Of a stretch of 64,000 bases of DNA, positions 7,498 to 16,478 are shown piece by piece (position 1 is the first letter of the stretch; every line of letters begins with the position of its first letter). This DNA comes from Calothrix sp. NIES-4101 (GTDB lineage Bacteria > Cyanobacteriota > Cyanobacteriia > Cyanobacteriales > Nostocaceae). Both the position numbers and the translations under genes were made by a program. The notes beneath the pieces were generated by a model, which saw only the letters and a program-made list of their open reading frames with translations, ran no database searches and was not told the DNA's origin. Location: contig AP018280.1 in NCBI GenBank assembly GCA_004296455.1, positions 6,870,794 to 6,934,793 on the forward strand, written 5' to 3'.

Positions 7498-9145
7498 CTA
7501 CCCCTGTTAAGGTGTACTCCTCAAAATGGTACATTTAGGTCTGTAAAGGTTGCAGGATGGGAGTTTCAACCAGGTTAGAAGTTTGTTGTTCTACTCTAGA
7601 CTGCTTGCAGTCGCGTTGTTTCTCAGCCAGAAGTCGAGCAGTGGAGACGTGAGGACGGTTAGGTTCTCTTTCTCTTTTTGGTTGGGGCTTTTTTTCGGCT
7701 TTAGGACTGGAAGCAAAGCGTTTGAGGTCAACTGTCGCAGCCCATTGTTTTAATAACTCGGCAAAAGCAGGTAAACTCAGATGGTTTAAAAATTTCCATT
7801 CAACGTCGGGAATCGCAATCATCATACCCGTGTAGGTACTTTGAATTTCCTCAACTAAATAGTAATTAGAAACACCTGCATCAATTTTTCCTTGCCCATG
7901 GACGCTACGCAATGCTGATTTAATCACAGATAAAATATTGTAGGCAACTAGTGCCATGCAAAAGCTGAATAAAGCGGCTCTGGGATAACCTAAAGTCTTA
8001 ATTTCGCATTCTAGAGTATCGCTAACGACTTGAAATAAACCCTCAACACTCCAACGTTTAAGGTAAATATTTGAGATTACAATGGGAGAAGCATTTTCTT
8101 TTCTGAGGTTGCAAAAAACTGCCACTTCAGTATCTCCATCGCGAGTTGGCTCATTTAAACGAACAACAACACGACGAGATTTTATCGATTCTCCTTCATA
8201 TTCAATCATCACATCCTGCTCGAAAACTTTGCCTGTTGCACTATCACATATTTCCTTTAATTCTCCTAATTCTTTATAAGGCATCGATGCATGTTGGCGA
8301 ATCACAAAGTAAGCTTTTCTCTTTGCAATTTCAACTAGAAACATACAGGTACAAAAATTTCTATCTCCCACCCAAACATCATTCTTTTCCACAGTTTCTA
8401 ATACTTGGCTAAATAATGCTCTTTCCTGGGTATAAGCATCCTCACATGGGAATTGATCGATTGCCAGCATTAATATTGGGTCAAGCACAACTAGAGATTT
8501 TCCTGGTAATGGTCCACCATTCACTGAGCGTAAAACCGAAAGCCTATGCTCTGTTGCTGCCAGGTTATTTCCATCAATTATCTTGATTCGATAACCAGGT
8601 AAAATTGCTGGCTGTTCTCCTCCTAACTCCGATATAATCGGTGCCAATTCTTTACTGCTATAACGTACTAAAGCTTGAGAAACTGAGGGTTCGATACCGT
8701 TAATTTTACTGTAGAAAGCAACACGGGAAACTCCTATTTGCTTAGAAAATGCCTTGTACGCTGCGCTAATTGATGGCCGGATGTTACATACGACTAAACT
8801 CATTATTCCCACTACTGTCGAAAACAATAATTCCTGTGTATATTGCTTTTCTCGCGTTGCTTCAAATAATTCATCTAATTTTTCGGCGCTGAAAATTCTT
8901 TCTAATGTTGCTCTCAGCATTACCGTTACCGGAGATACTTCAATAAAACGCTCGAAAATTGAACTCAGCATGACACAGCACCCATCAATTATCGTTACCT
9001 TCTCAACCTATAATCTCATGTTTGACCTTCTATGAATTGTTGGTTATTTTTTGCTGTTCTTTGATTAATATTGGTATATTTTCTTGTACCACAATGGTTT
9101 CAGCCTTTTACTGGTTCATTTTTTAGTACACCTTAACAGGGGTAG
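7498..9145 (-). mobile_element. IS4-type insertion sequence with perfect 21-bp inverted repeats and 9-bp target duplication
   Basis: 1648 bp. The left end (7498-7518, starting CTACCCCTGTTAAGG) and the right end (9125-9145) are perfect inverted copies over 21 bp. Both flanks carry GTGAATAAT (7489-7497 and 9146-9154), a clean 9-bp duplication. One transposase gene fills the interior. The perfect ends, the intact gene and the undecayed duplication suggest a recent insertion. Confidence 0.95.
7535..8971 (-). CDS. IS4 family transposase
   Basis: A 478-residue DDE transposase of the IS4 type (DDE_Tnp_1 fold). The acidic motifs are visible in IIDGNNLAATEHRL (about 150), DVWVGDRNFCTCMFL (about 212) and the YLKRWSVEGLFQVVSD region (about 312-325, the Y-x2-R-x3-E signature in the form YLKRWSVE). 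The C-terminus is basic and low in complexity (KAEKKPQPKREREPNRP). There is no frameshift. It is transcribed in the same direction as the caspase gene it interrupts. Confidence 0.93.
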   Translation of the reverse strand: MLSSIFERFIEVSPVTVMLRATLERIFSAEKLDELFEATREKQYTQELLFSTVVGIMSLVVCNIRPSISAAYKAFSKQIGVSRVAFYSKINGIEPSVSQALVRYSSKELAPIISELGGEQPAILPGYRIKIIDGNNLAATEHRLSVLRSVNGGPLPGKSLVVLDPILMLAIDQFPCEDAYTQERALFSQVLETVEKNDVWVGDRNFCTCMFLVEIAKRKAYFVIRQHASMPYKELGELKEICDSATGKVFEQDVMIEYEGESIKSRRVVVRLNEPTRDGDTEVAVFCNLRKENASPIVISNIYLKRWSVEGLFQVVSDTLECEIKTLGYPRAALFSFCMALVAYNILSVIKSALRSVHGQGKIDAGVSNYYLVEEIQSTYTGMMIAIPDVEWKFLNHLSLPAFAELLKQWAATVDLKRFASSPKAEKKPQPKREREPNRPHVSTARLLAEKQRDCKQSRVEQQTSNLVETPILQPLQT

Positions 9146-9856
9146 GTGAATAATCCCACCAGAATTAGCAAAAATCGGACGCTGGGGAAACTTGGCAATA
9201 TTTTGGTCAATAACATCCACCACAGTATAGTTTGTCACCTGTTTCTCTTTTGGTTCCAGGGCTTGCAGCAACGCTGTGGTGAGGACACTGTGATTTGTAC
9301 CAATTTCTTCAAAAGCTGATTCAAACTCCCGTGAAGCGGCAAGAAAACACCTATCCCGACCTTTTCCCCGATCGCCTGGATCGGCTTCGGCAAAGTTGAG
9401 TAATTCACCACTGTAACAACAATCCAACCAAATTATCTGCTGCCGTACCTCGCTTTCCTGCAATAATTCCCGCAACCATTTCAACCGCAAACCCCAGTTA
9501 CCCACATCTGGGTTCGTGTCGCTGGTGGCTAAAAATCCTTCTTGAATGCCTTGATTTTTCCGCAACCCATGACCGGAAAAATACAGAAGTGCTGTGTCAG
9601 GAATATTTCTCCCTTCCGGTTTGAATAATTGGACTATTGCCTCTTCTAATTGAGTTAAAGTAACTTGGGTTTTCTGTCCCACCCGAATTGTACTATTTTC
9701 CTTATCCTTAACCGCAGGTAGCCGTTTAACGTTAAAATCGCCGTAGTTTTCCAGTAGTTTGGCTACTGCTTCTGCATCCTGTGCTGGTGCTGTTAAATTA
9801 CTCAGACGCTCGTAACTATAGGTATTAATGCCAACAACCAAAGCGTCTCGACTCAT
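9116..9856 (-). pseudogene. fragment 1: caspase-like (peptidase C14) domain
   Basis: 246 codons from ATG 9856 to a stop contributed by the IS end. It is a caspase-fold protease: MSRDALVVGINTY at the start, catalytic His in YFSGHG (about His96), and catalytic Cys in LDCCYSG (about 146-147). The final residues LLRCTKK come from the insertion sequence. The protease domain itself is complete, so this piece could still make a protein without its regulatory NTPase. I call it a pseudogene fragment because the full gene is broken. Confidence 0.85.
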
Positions 9857-9997
9857 AGCAGCAAGCCTTACTTAGCTATTTTTAATAATGATTTTACTTA
9901 TACAGCTACAAAATATTTACCATGATTTCCAAGTAATTTTGCTGGAATCCTGTTTTAATTAGTAATTATTTTTCCTTTTATTACCTGAATCCTTCCT

Positions 9998-10384
9998 ATG
10001 ACAAAACTTACACCTGTCCAACTAGATGACAACACAATCATCTACATCGAAGCATCGGAAGACGTGAATATTTCTCCTGTTGTTAGCGAAGAAGAGGAAG
10101 AAGAAGGGTTAGATGAAAAGGGAATGAATCCGGAAGCAATTCGCAAGCAAATGGTGCAAAATTTTCAAGCAATTCAAGGCACAATCCGCGCTTACACAGT
10201 TTATTCTTTGAATGCATTTAAACAAATGCCTGTTAGTAATGCCAATGTAGATAAAGTCACCCTAGAATTTGGCATCGAACTCGGTGGAGAAGCTGGGGTT
10301 CCCTATGTCACAAAAGGAACGGCGAAAAGCAATATGAAAATTACTGTTGAATGTTCATTTCCCAAAGAAAAAGAAAACAAATAG
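9998..10384 (+). CDS. CU044_2847-family / Trypco1-like protein
   Basis: A 128-residue protein (MTKLTPVQLDDNTIIYIEASED at the start). A pair of beta strands is followed by an acidic stretch (SEEEEEEGLDEKG), a helical middle with KQMVQNFQAIQGTIRAYTVYSLNAFK, and a C-terminal beta region with KVTLEFGIELGGEAGVPYVTKGTAKSN in which EFGIELGGEAG is the recognisable motif. This matches my memory of the trypsin-co-occurring domain 1 family, small proteins beside trypsin-, caspase- or STAND-type conflict effectors. It is divergent from the broken caspase gene, 141 bp away, and was probably its partner or target-binding component. It is intact. Confidence 0.7.
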   Translation: MTKLTPVQLDDNTIIYIEASEDVNISPVVSEEEEEEGLDEKGMNPEAIRKQMVQNFQAIQGTIRAYTVYSLNAFKQMPVSNANVDKVTLEFGIELGGEAGVPYVTKGTAKSNMKITVECSFPKEKENK

Positions 10385-10562
10385 GGACATGCGTGACAAG
10401 TTAACATTATGCACTGGAAATTTAGCGTTAGCGCAGTTCCTCCAAAGAGGCTCGCATCCTTAACAATCATGTTTCTTTCCCAGATTTTGACAATATTTCA
10501 AGTATGATTACTGATTGACAAAATGAGGATAAGCTTAACTTGTCAGCAATGTCTCCCGATTT

Positions 10563-12041
10563 CTATTTTGCTACTCCCAAAATACAACCACTACGAGGAG
10601 CCACATCTAAACTCAGAGTTTTTGTTTCACCTTCTTCACTCCATTCAATCTTCGCATTCCCGTAAAGTAATTTTTCCGGGAGAGAATGCAAGTCAGCAAC
10701 ATCTAAATTTGCTTGTGCAGATACTGTACCTGCATTGACTGCAATTATTAACTCTTCATTTCCCCGTTCATTTTTCAACCTGCGGGCAAAAATATATAAT
10801 TCGCCTTGGGCATACAAAGTTTTGTAGTCTCCAACCCGCAAACATGGGTATTGGTGACGAAGTGCAATTAGCTGGCGATGCGTATCAAATATATCTCTAT
10901 CCCAAGTTGATTCCAGGGGAAATACTCGACGACAATCTGGGTCTATTCCCCCTGGTAAGCCGACTTCATCTCCATAGTAAACACTGGGCGCACCCGGAAA
11001 TGTCAGTAACAACAATGTGGCAAGAATGACACTATCTTTATCCCCACCTGCTATTGTCATTAACCTTGCAGTATCATGACTAGCAAGTAAATTTAACTGT
11101 GTCAGTTGGATTTCCCAAGGGTAAAGTTCGAGTAATTCTTGAATTTTGGCAGCATATTCAGCTGCAAACAATGGTGGATAAGGTTTGTAATCCCGTGACT
11201 GTACTTGTTCTAAAACAACTCTATCACCTGCTGCAAATGCGATCACAGCACCGGCAAATAAATAATTCATCACCCCATCAAATTGGGTTCCATCTAGCCA
11301 TTCTCTAGAATCTCCCCAGACTTCACCAACAATATAGGCTTCGGGATTAATTAATTTAACGCGATCGCGAAATTCTTGCCAAAAACCTGGTGTCTTAATT
11401 TCAAATGGTACATCCAATCGCCACCCATCAATGCCAAATTCAATCCAATATTCGGCAATTTCCATGATATATTCCCGCACTTCGGGGTTATCATGATTAA
11501 ATTCTGGCAAGGCACGGTTTCCAGCCCAACTTCCGTAATTTGCTGGTACATCTCCAGTGTAAGGAGCCAGGGGCCAGCCTTCTATTTTAAACCAATTTAC
11601 CCAAGGAGAATAGGGGCCATTTTCTAAGACATCGTGGAAAAAAAAGAAGCCGCGACTCGAATGATTGAAAACCCCATCCAAAACAATTTTGATATTGCGT
11701 GTATGTGCAGCATCTAATAATTCCTTAAATGCTGTATTGCCTCCCAGTATGGGGTCTACTTGATAATAGTCGTGAGTATGATAGCGATGATTACTGGCTG
11801 ACTGAAAGATGGGAGTAAAGTAAATCGCATTAATGCCTAAAGATTCGATGTAATCCAATTGTTCGAGAATTCCCCACAAATCTCCTCCCTTGTATCCTTG
11901 TAAAGTTGGCATTTCTTCCCAATCTTCCCAAGTGACATTATGGAATATTTTTTTGCGGGGTTGTTTACTTTTGGCAAAACGATCTGGGAAAATCTGATAG
12001 AAAACAGCGTGTTTTACCCAATCTGGTGTTTGAATTTGCAT
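10563..12041 (-). CDS. alpha-amylase family (GH13) glycoside hydrolase, cyclomaltodextrinase/neopullulanase-like
   Basis: A 492-residue GH13 enzyme acting on alpha-1,4/1,6-glucans. The conserved regions are all present: DGVFNHS (about 122-128), GWRLDVPFEI with the nucleophile Asp210, VGEVWG with the acid/base Glu240, and ASHDTAR with Asp323. The YQIFPDRF start and the compact size without an N-terminal starch-binding domain suggest a cytoplasmic maltodextrin-degrading enzyme rather than a secreted amylase. There is no signal peptide. Exact specificity (cyclomaltodextrinase, neopullulanase or maltogenic amylase) cannot be decided here. Confidence 0.9.
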   Translation of the reverse strand: MQIQTPDWVKHAVFYQIFPDRFAKSKQPRKKIFHNVTWEDWEEMPTLQGYKGGDLWGILEQLDYIESLGINAIYFTPIFQSASNHRYHTHDYYQVDPILGGNTAFKELLDAAHTRNIKIVLDGVFNHSSRGFFFFHDVLENGPYSPWVNWFKIEGWPLAPYTGDVPANYGSWAGNRALPEFNHDNPEVREYIMEIAEYWIEFGIDGWRLDVPFEIKTPGFWQEFRDRVKLINPEAYIVGEVWGDSREWLDGTQFDGVMNYLFAGAVIAFAAGDRVVLEQVQSRDYKPYPPLFAAEYAAKIQELLELYPWEIQLTQLNLLASHDTARLMTIAGGDKDSVILATLLLLTFPGAPSVYYGDEVGLPGGIDPDCRRVFPLESTWDRDIFDTHRQLIALRHQYPCLRVGDYKTLYAQGELYIFARRLKNERGNEELIIAVNAGTVSAQANLDVADLHSLPEKLLYGNAKIEWSEEGETKTLSLDVAPRSGCILGVAK

Positions 12042-12219
12042 GTAGAACTAAGTCATAGCTTCATCGCCATGTTTACAGATTCATTTTCATTTGCGATCGC
12101 ACTTATGGTAGAATTATTCCCTGTGTAATTCCTCACACAAGCTGATTTCGAGATGTGAAGGAAGATTATCAGATTTAGTATATCGATCTGAAAAGTTAGC
12201 CAAAATATTGATACTTAGT

Positions 12220-12903
12220 TCAAGGGCGATGAGGCAGCCAGTTTAACCAAGCATCCCAATTTTGAACAATATCAGCAAATATTTGATAACCCCTGGCGCG
12301 AGGGTGGGCTTTATCATAAGCCTGTACTTCCTCAAACCAAATATTTGACTGTTTTAAAACCGAAAAAACATCAAGATAGGGAATATTTAACTCCCGACAA
12401 ATCCTCGCAAAATACTTTGATAATTCCGCAATCCGAGTATTTTGATCATTATCCAACATTGGTGGAGGCCCCACCATTAAAACCGGATATAATTCTTTTG
12501 CTTCTCTCAAAATTTGTCGTACATTAAAGATAGAATTTAACAACGATACTCGCATTTTCCCATTAATAATTACTGTATCATTCACACCAAAGGAAAATAC
12601 AACTCTACCATTACAATCAGATGGTAAACGATATGTCACTTCATTTCGCCAACGCTGTTTGAGTTCTTCAGTTGTCTCGCGTCGAACTCCCAAATTGTAG
12701 TAAGTGATATCATAACCTCTTTTATTTGCATCGACACAAATTCTCCCAGTCCATCCCAGACATTCACTATCGCCGGTTCCATTCACAAAAGATTCGCCAA
12801 CAAAGCAAATTCTGACTTGAGACTCTTGTTCTGGTTTCACTTTTTCTAGACTTAAAAATATATATTGTTCAAAAATCTTAACCGAATAAATCCTTATCGA
12901 CAA
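12220..12903 (-). CDS. SGNH/GDSL-type esterase or lipase
   Basis: A 227-residue SGNH hydrolase. Block I reads ICFVGESFVNGTGD with the nucleophile Ser in G-E-S (the common GDS is GES here), block II contains YNLGVRR, block III FSFGVND with its oxyanion Asn, and block V DKAHPRARGY with the catalytic Asp and His. The substrate is unknown; members act on acyl esters of lipids, sugars or polysaccharides. There is no clear signal peptide. The first 25-30 residues (up to about KPEQESQV) are poorly supported as coding, but no later Met is available before the nucleophile. Confidence 0.8.
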   Translation of the reverse strand: MSIRIYSVKIFEQYIFLSLEKVKPEQESQVRICFVGESFVNGTGDSECLGWTGRICVDANKRGYDITYYNLGVRRETTEELKQRWRNEVTYRLPSDCNGRVVFSFGVNDTVIINGKMRVSLLNSIFNVRQILREAKELYPVLMVGPPPMLDNDQNTRIAELSKYFARICRELNIPYLDVFSVLKQSNIWFEEVQAYDKAHPRARGYQIFADIVQNWDAWLNWLPHRP

Positions 12904-12988
12904 ATTTCGATCGCAAATTTTGAAATTTATTTTTGAGATAATTTAGTAATTTGGTATTGATTGTTAAAAACAATACTGAAAAATAAAT

Positions 12989-13016
12989 AGGAGAGATAGA
13001 AATAACTACCTCTCCT
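12989..13016 (-). terminator. terminator of the rbc operon
   Basis: On the minus strand AGGAGAGGTAG pairs with CTATCTCTCCT (one mismatch), followed by ATTTATTTTT. It lies 89 bp after the rbcS stop, a good intrinsic terminator position. Confidence 0.75.
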
Positions 13017-13104
13017 GTACAGGGGATAAAGAAAAAATTAAAACCCTAATTGCTTAACCAGACTCAAACTTGGTACTTAATACTAATGTATCCAGTCTTA
13101 ATAA

Positions 13105-13452
13105 TTAGTAGCGATAGCCGCCACCACTTGTGCCTGGTTTGTGAACGATAAAGCTAAGTACTTGACACTGTTTGATATTGTCGAAACCAACAACACGGAT
13201 GTAGCAGTTACCATACTGTGAGCGGCACTGTTGTACTTCACCAAGTACTTCTTGAGTGCTACGTGCATTGAACAAAGGTAACTTCCACAATGTCCAGTAA
13301 AATTCAGTTGGTTCAGACTGTTCGTTGAACTCAACCGCAGGAATGTAACCTTGGTTCAAAATGTATTGAACTTGTTTTTGAATTTGAGCGTCAGAGAGAG
13401 GAGGAAGGTAAGAAAGAGTCTCAAAACGACGCTCTTTTGGTAAAGTTTGCAT
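13105..13452 (-). CDS. rbcS: ribulose bisphosphate carboxylase small subunit
   Basis: A 115-residue RuBisCO small subunit, which caps the L8 core to give L8S8 in the carboxysome. It starts [21 protein letters not shown] and contains [11 protein letters not shown] (about 51-61), the usual large-subunit contact region, and ends in [12 protein letters not shown]. The length is normal for cyanobacteria. It is the last gene of rbcL-rbcX-rbcS, 254 bp after rbcX; that spacer is full of short tandem repeats. Confidence 0.97.
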   Translation of the reverse strand: MQTLPKERRFETLSYLPPLSDAQIQKQVQYILNQGYIPAVEFNEQSEPTEFYWTLWKLPLFNARSTQEVLGEVQQCRSQYGNCYIRVVGFDNIKQCQVLSFIVHKPGTSGGGYRY

Positions 13453-13474
13453 AGCTTAATGGTGTGATGGGTGG

Positions 13475-13637
13475 CAATAACTGGTTATTTGTGATTGGTT
13501 ATTGGTTATTGGCGATTGGGTATCTAAATGTTATTGGTAATTAATTATTTGTTGGCAGCCTGCAATTACTGACTCCCAAACATTAGTTATTAACCATTAA
13601 CTATGTACCCATTAACTACTAACCATTAACCAATTAA
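13475..13637. repeat. short tandem repeats between rbcX and rbcS
   Basis: Degenerate heptamer-like repeats: a GGTTATT / GCGATTGG series near 13485-13520 and ATTAACCA / ATTAACTA series from about 13585 to 13637. This is the STRR type of repeat common in filamentous cyanobacteria. It could fold the rbcX-rbcS spacer, but no single stem stands out. Confidence 0.6.
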
Positions 13638-13706
13638 CTGTCATCATGCGATCGCACTTTGCGATAAACCGAATATTCGCAAAGCACCTGCTGGGGAAAA
13701 TCGCGG

Positions 13707-14093
13707 TTAGGTTTCCGATTCCGTTTTCGATTCAGTATCCGAACTAGGGTTAGACAAGCTAAACTGCGTCATGCGTTCGAGATGCTGCTTACGATGTTCC
13801 ATATTGGCTTGCTGAATGCCCGTGCGTACCATTTCTGGTAAAAACTCGGCAACTTCTTCGACAATGTGTTCGCGAACAGTCATGATTCGCATTGCTAAAT
13901 CTGGCTTTTCACTAAACAAGCTTTCCAGAAATTTTTCCCCATCTTGAACCTTACCTGCAGAAAAGTTATGCAACCAATGCTGTAAGGGAGGATTTGTTTC
14001 ATCAAGCTGTAATAACACTGTTCGCAATGCCTGATATGTCAAGTAGCTTTGCAGCGTCTTTGCTGTGTCTTTCGCAATTTGCTTTATATTCAT
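13707..14093 (-). CDS. rbcX: RuBisCO assembly chaperone RbcX
   Basis: A 128-residue RbcX homodimeric chaperone that binds the RbcL C-terminal tail and promotes L8 core assembly before RbcS binds. The family start MNIKQIAKDTAKTLQSYLTYQALRTV is clear, and helical QLDETNPPLQHWLHNFS (about 32-48) contains the conserved groove region. The C-terminal 20 residues are Ser/Glu-rich and variable (SDTESKTESET). It lies between rbcL and rbcS on the same strand, its usual place. Confidence 0.95.
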   Translation of the reverse strand: MNIKQIAKDTAKTLQSYLTYQALRTVLLQLDETNPPLQHWLHNFSAGKVQDGEKFLESLFSEKPDLAMRIMTVREHIVEEVAEFLPEMVRTGIQQANMEHRKQHLERMTQFSLSNPSSDTESKTESET

Positions 14094-14308
14094 GCCTGAC
14101 CCCAGCCTTAGGAGTTATGAGTTATGAGTACAAATTTTTTGATTTAGTTAAGATTCGTGTATTTTGAGGAAAACTTTCTGTCTAGCAGAATACTTCACCC
14201 CTAATACCTAACTTTCCCTAAACTAATTAGCACTAATAACTCAACACACATCTGCGTAGACGCTTTGGCTTCTCCAAGAGTGAAGCCGGACGGCTACAAC
14301 ACTGAATA

Positions 14309-15739
14309 TTAAACAGTATCCATTGCCTCGAACTCAAACTTGATTTCTTTCCACAGTTCGCAAGCAGCAGCAAGTTCAGGAGACCACTTACAAGCTTCGC
14401 GGATAACATCGTTACCTTCGCGAGCCAAGTTGCGTCCTTCGTTACGTGCTTGGATACATGCTTCTAAAGCAACACGGTTTGCGGTTGCACCAGGCGCATT
14501 ACCCCAAGGGTGTCCTAATGTACCACCACCGAATTGGAGAACGGAATCATCACCGAAGATTTCCACAAGTGCGGGCATGTGCCATACGTGGATACCACCG
14601 GAAGCAACTGCCATCACACCAGGCATGGAAGCCCAGTCTTGGGTAAAGTAAATACCGCGAGATTTATCTTGCTCAACGTAGTTTTCGCGCAAGAGGTCAA
14701 CGAAGCCCATTGTGATACCTTTTTCGCCTTCCAGCTTACCAACAACGGTTCCGGTGTGGATGTGGTCTCCACCAGACATACGTAGGGTTTTAGCTAAAAC
14801 GCGGAAGTGGATACCGTGGTTCTTTTGACGGTCAATAACCGCGTGCATCGCCCGGTGAATGTGTAACAAAATACCGTTATCGCGACACCACTTAGCCAGA
14901 GTGGTGTTAGCGGTGAAACCTGCTGTCAGGTAGTCATGCATAATGATGGGCATCTTGAGTTCTTTGGCGAACTCAGCCCGTTTCATCATTTCTTCGCAGG
15001 TAGGTGCAGTCACGTTGAGGTAGTGACCTTTGATTTCGCCTGTTTCTGCTTGGGCTTTGTGGATTGCATCAGCTACAAACAAGAAGCGATCGCGCCAACG
15101 TTGGAAAGGCTGAGAGTTAATGTTTTCGTCGTCTTTGGTGAAGTCCAAACCACCACGTAAACACTCATAGACAGCGCGTCCGTAGTTCTTTGCCGACAAA
15201 CCTAATTTGGGCTTAATGGTACAACCCAACAAAGGACGACCGTATTTGTTTAATTTGTCACGCTCTACTTGAATACCATGTGGAGGACCTTGGAAGGTCT
15301 TAAGGTATGCAACTGGAATCCGTAAGTCTTCCAAACGCAATGCACGCAACGCTTTGAAACCAAATACGTTTCCTACAATCGATGTCAACATATTGGTTAC
15401 AGAGCCTTCCTCGAACAAGTCCAAAGGATAAGCAACGTAAGCGATGTATTGGTTATCTTCACCAGCAACTGGCTCGATATCATAACAACGACCTTTGTAG
15501 CGGTCTAGGTCGGTGAGCAAGTCAGTCCATACAGTTGTCCAAGTACCTGTGGAAGACTCAGCCGCAACAGCAGCACCCGCTTCTTCGGGTGGAACTCCAG
15601 GCTGTGGAGTCATCCGGAATGCAGCAAGAATATCTGTATCTTTAGGTGTGTAATCTGGGGTGTAATAAGTAAGTCTATAATCTTTTACCCCTGCCTGATA
15701 CCCGGATTTGCTCTGGGTCTTCGTTTGAGCGTAAGACAT
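14309..15739 (-). CDS. rbcL: ribulose bisphosphate carboxylase large subunit (form IB)
   Basis: A 476-residue catalytic large subunit, which fixes CO2 onto ribulose-1,5-bisphosphate. The carbamylated Lys lies in [17 protein letters not shown], loop 6 is [13 protein letters not shown], and the C-terminus reads [17 protein letters not shown]. All catalytic motifs are intact. The ATG at 15739 ([17 protein letters not shown]) was chosen over an in-frame ATG at 15796 because it has a good GGAAGG Shine-Dalgarno 5-6 bases upstream and matches known cyanobacterial starts. It heads the rbcL-rbcX-rbcS operon. The 740 bp upstream have no convincing gene and must hold the promoter and a long leader. Confidence 0.98.
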   Translation of the reverse strand: MSYAQTKTQSKSGYQAGVKDYRLTYYTPDYTPKDTDILAAFRMTPQPGVPPEEAGAAVAAESSTGTWTTVWTDLLTDLDRYKGRCYDIEPVAGEDNQYIAYVAYPLDLFEEGSVTNMLTSIVGNVFGFKALRALRLEDLRIPVAYLKTFQGPPHGIQVERDKLNKYGRPLLGCTIKPKLGLSAKNYGRAVYECLRGGLDFTKDDENINSQPFQRWRDRFLFVADAIHKAQAETGEIKGHYLNVTAPTCEEMMKRAEFAKELKMPIIMHDYLTAGFTANTTLAKWCRDNGILLHIHRAMHAVIDRQKNHGIHFRVLAKTLRMSGGDHIHTGTVVGKLEGEKGITMGFVDLLRENYVEQDKSRGIYFTQDWASMPGVMAVASGGIHVWHMPALVEIFGDDSVLQFGGGTLGHPWGNAPGATANRVALEACIQARNEGRNLAREGNDVIREACKWSPELAAACELWKEIKFEFEAMDTV

Positions 15740-16478
15740 ATTTCCCTTCCAACAAGATGTCACTATTGACGCGATCGCAATTCCCACACTATGCAATTTC
15801 CGCTTTCTAATTCCTCAAATCAAGGAACCTTCCCCAAGGACTAAGCCTTATAAACGAAGGTTAAGCACTGCCACCACAAATACCCAGGATAAAAATCTCT
15901 GATAGTGAGTACCAGAGTTAAGTAACCCTTAAAACCAAAGGTTTTATTTACTTGTTGACATTTAAACCATTTACTCAAGCATGTCACTTTAAGTTGGTCT
16001 TGCTCTTCCTTTCTGCTAGATGAAGAGAGCTTCCTTATCTCTTTGCTTAACATCCAACTAAATCGTCTCGACTTCATTGACCACTCCGAACACCGAAGAT
16101 GGCTCTGTATTTTGTTTCTCTGTCATACTCTGAGAATTCAAGTTTCTGACTCGCCAAAAGTCTTTTCGGCTCTCGATCGCGGTTTGACTTGACTCTAAAC
16201 TAGGCACGGCACAGACAAAAAAATTCTTTGACGGATACTTAGCTGAGTGATAAGCGAAAGACAAAATTGCACACTGCGTAAATTGTGATTCGTTAATCAC
16301 TATACCAACTATACAATAAGTTAATCTTTGAATATTCTTAACTTTCTGATTTAAATTTTTTATTACATATTGTTTTAAACTTTTTGTAACGACCCATTTA
16401 CAAACTGACCAAAATATGAATCAACCCACAACTTAGGTAAGAAGCAATTTATACTTATAAATAAAAAATACTTAGAGA
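15740..16478. other. long intergenic region with the rbc promoter side
   Basis: No credible coding region: short open frames at 15841-16077 and 16058-16300 have no family look. It separates divergent rbcL (minus) and the propeller gene (plus). It contains one clear palindrome at 16383-16404. A long rbcL leader and distant promoter would fit what is known for Anabaena-type cyanobacteria. Confidence 0.6.
16383..16404. promoter_or_regulatory. palindrome TTTGTAA-N8-TTACAAA
   Basis: A perfect 7-bp inverted repeat with an 8-bp spacer (CGACCCAT), 75 bp upstream of the 16479 start and about 640 bp upstream of the rbcL start. Size and A/T content fit a dimeric regulator such as a LysR-type protein (RbcR/CmpR) or NtcA-like factor, but the spacing is not the NtcA consensus (GTA-N8-TAC). 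Function is inferred. Confidence 0.4.

Larger units (their letters stand above)
4989..9856 (-). pseudogene. caspase-NTPase-pentapeptide-repeat gene broken by two insertions
   Basis: Three same-strand fragments (9856-9146, 7488-6962 and 6792-4989) are parts of one gene. Removing the IS4-type element plus one 9-bp duplication (1657 bp) and the 161-bp MITE plus one 8-bp duplication (169 bp) leaves 3042 bp, exactly 1014 codons. Both junctions then read through without a stop: IIHL joins TCTQTKIE, and QERKHF joins FDSLLTALQRC. Domain order: C14 caspase-like protease, P-loop NTPase (nSTAND type), winged-helix-like region, one membrane segment, pentapeptide repeats. Such proteins are regarded as regulated effectors of stress or phage-triggered conflict systems. 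In this strain it cannot be made whole. Confidence 0.88.

Noticed and set aside
12118-12150. ATTCCTCACACA near 12127 as a Yfr1-like small RNA core
   Set aside because: Yfr1 has ACTCCTCACAC flanked by defined stems; here the match is imperfect and no flanking stem-loops are seen.
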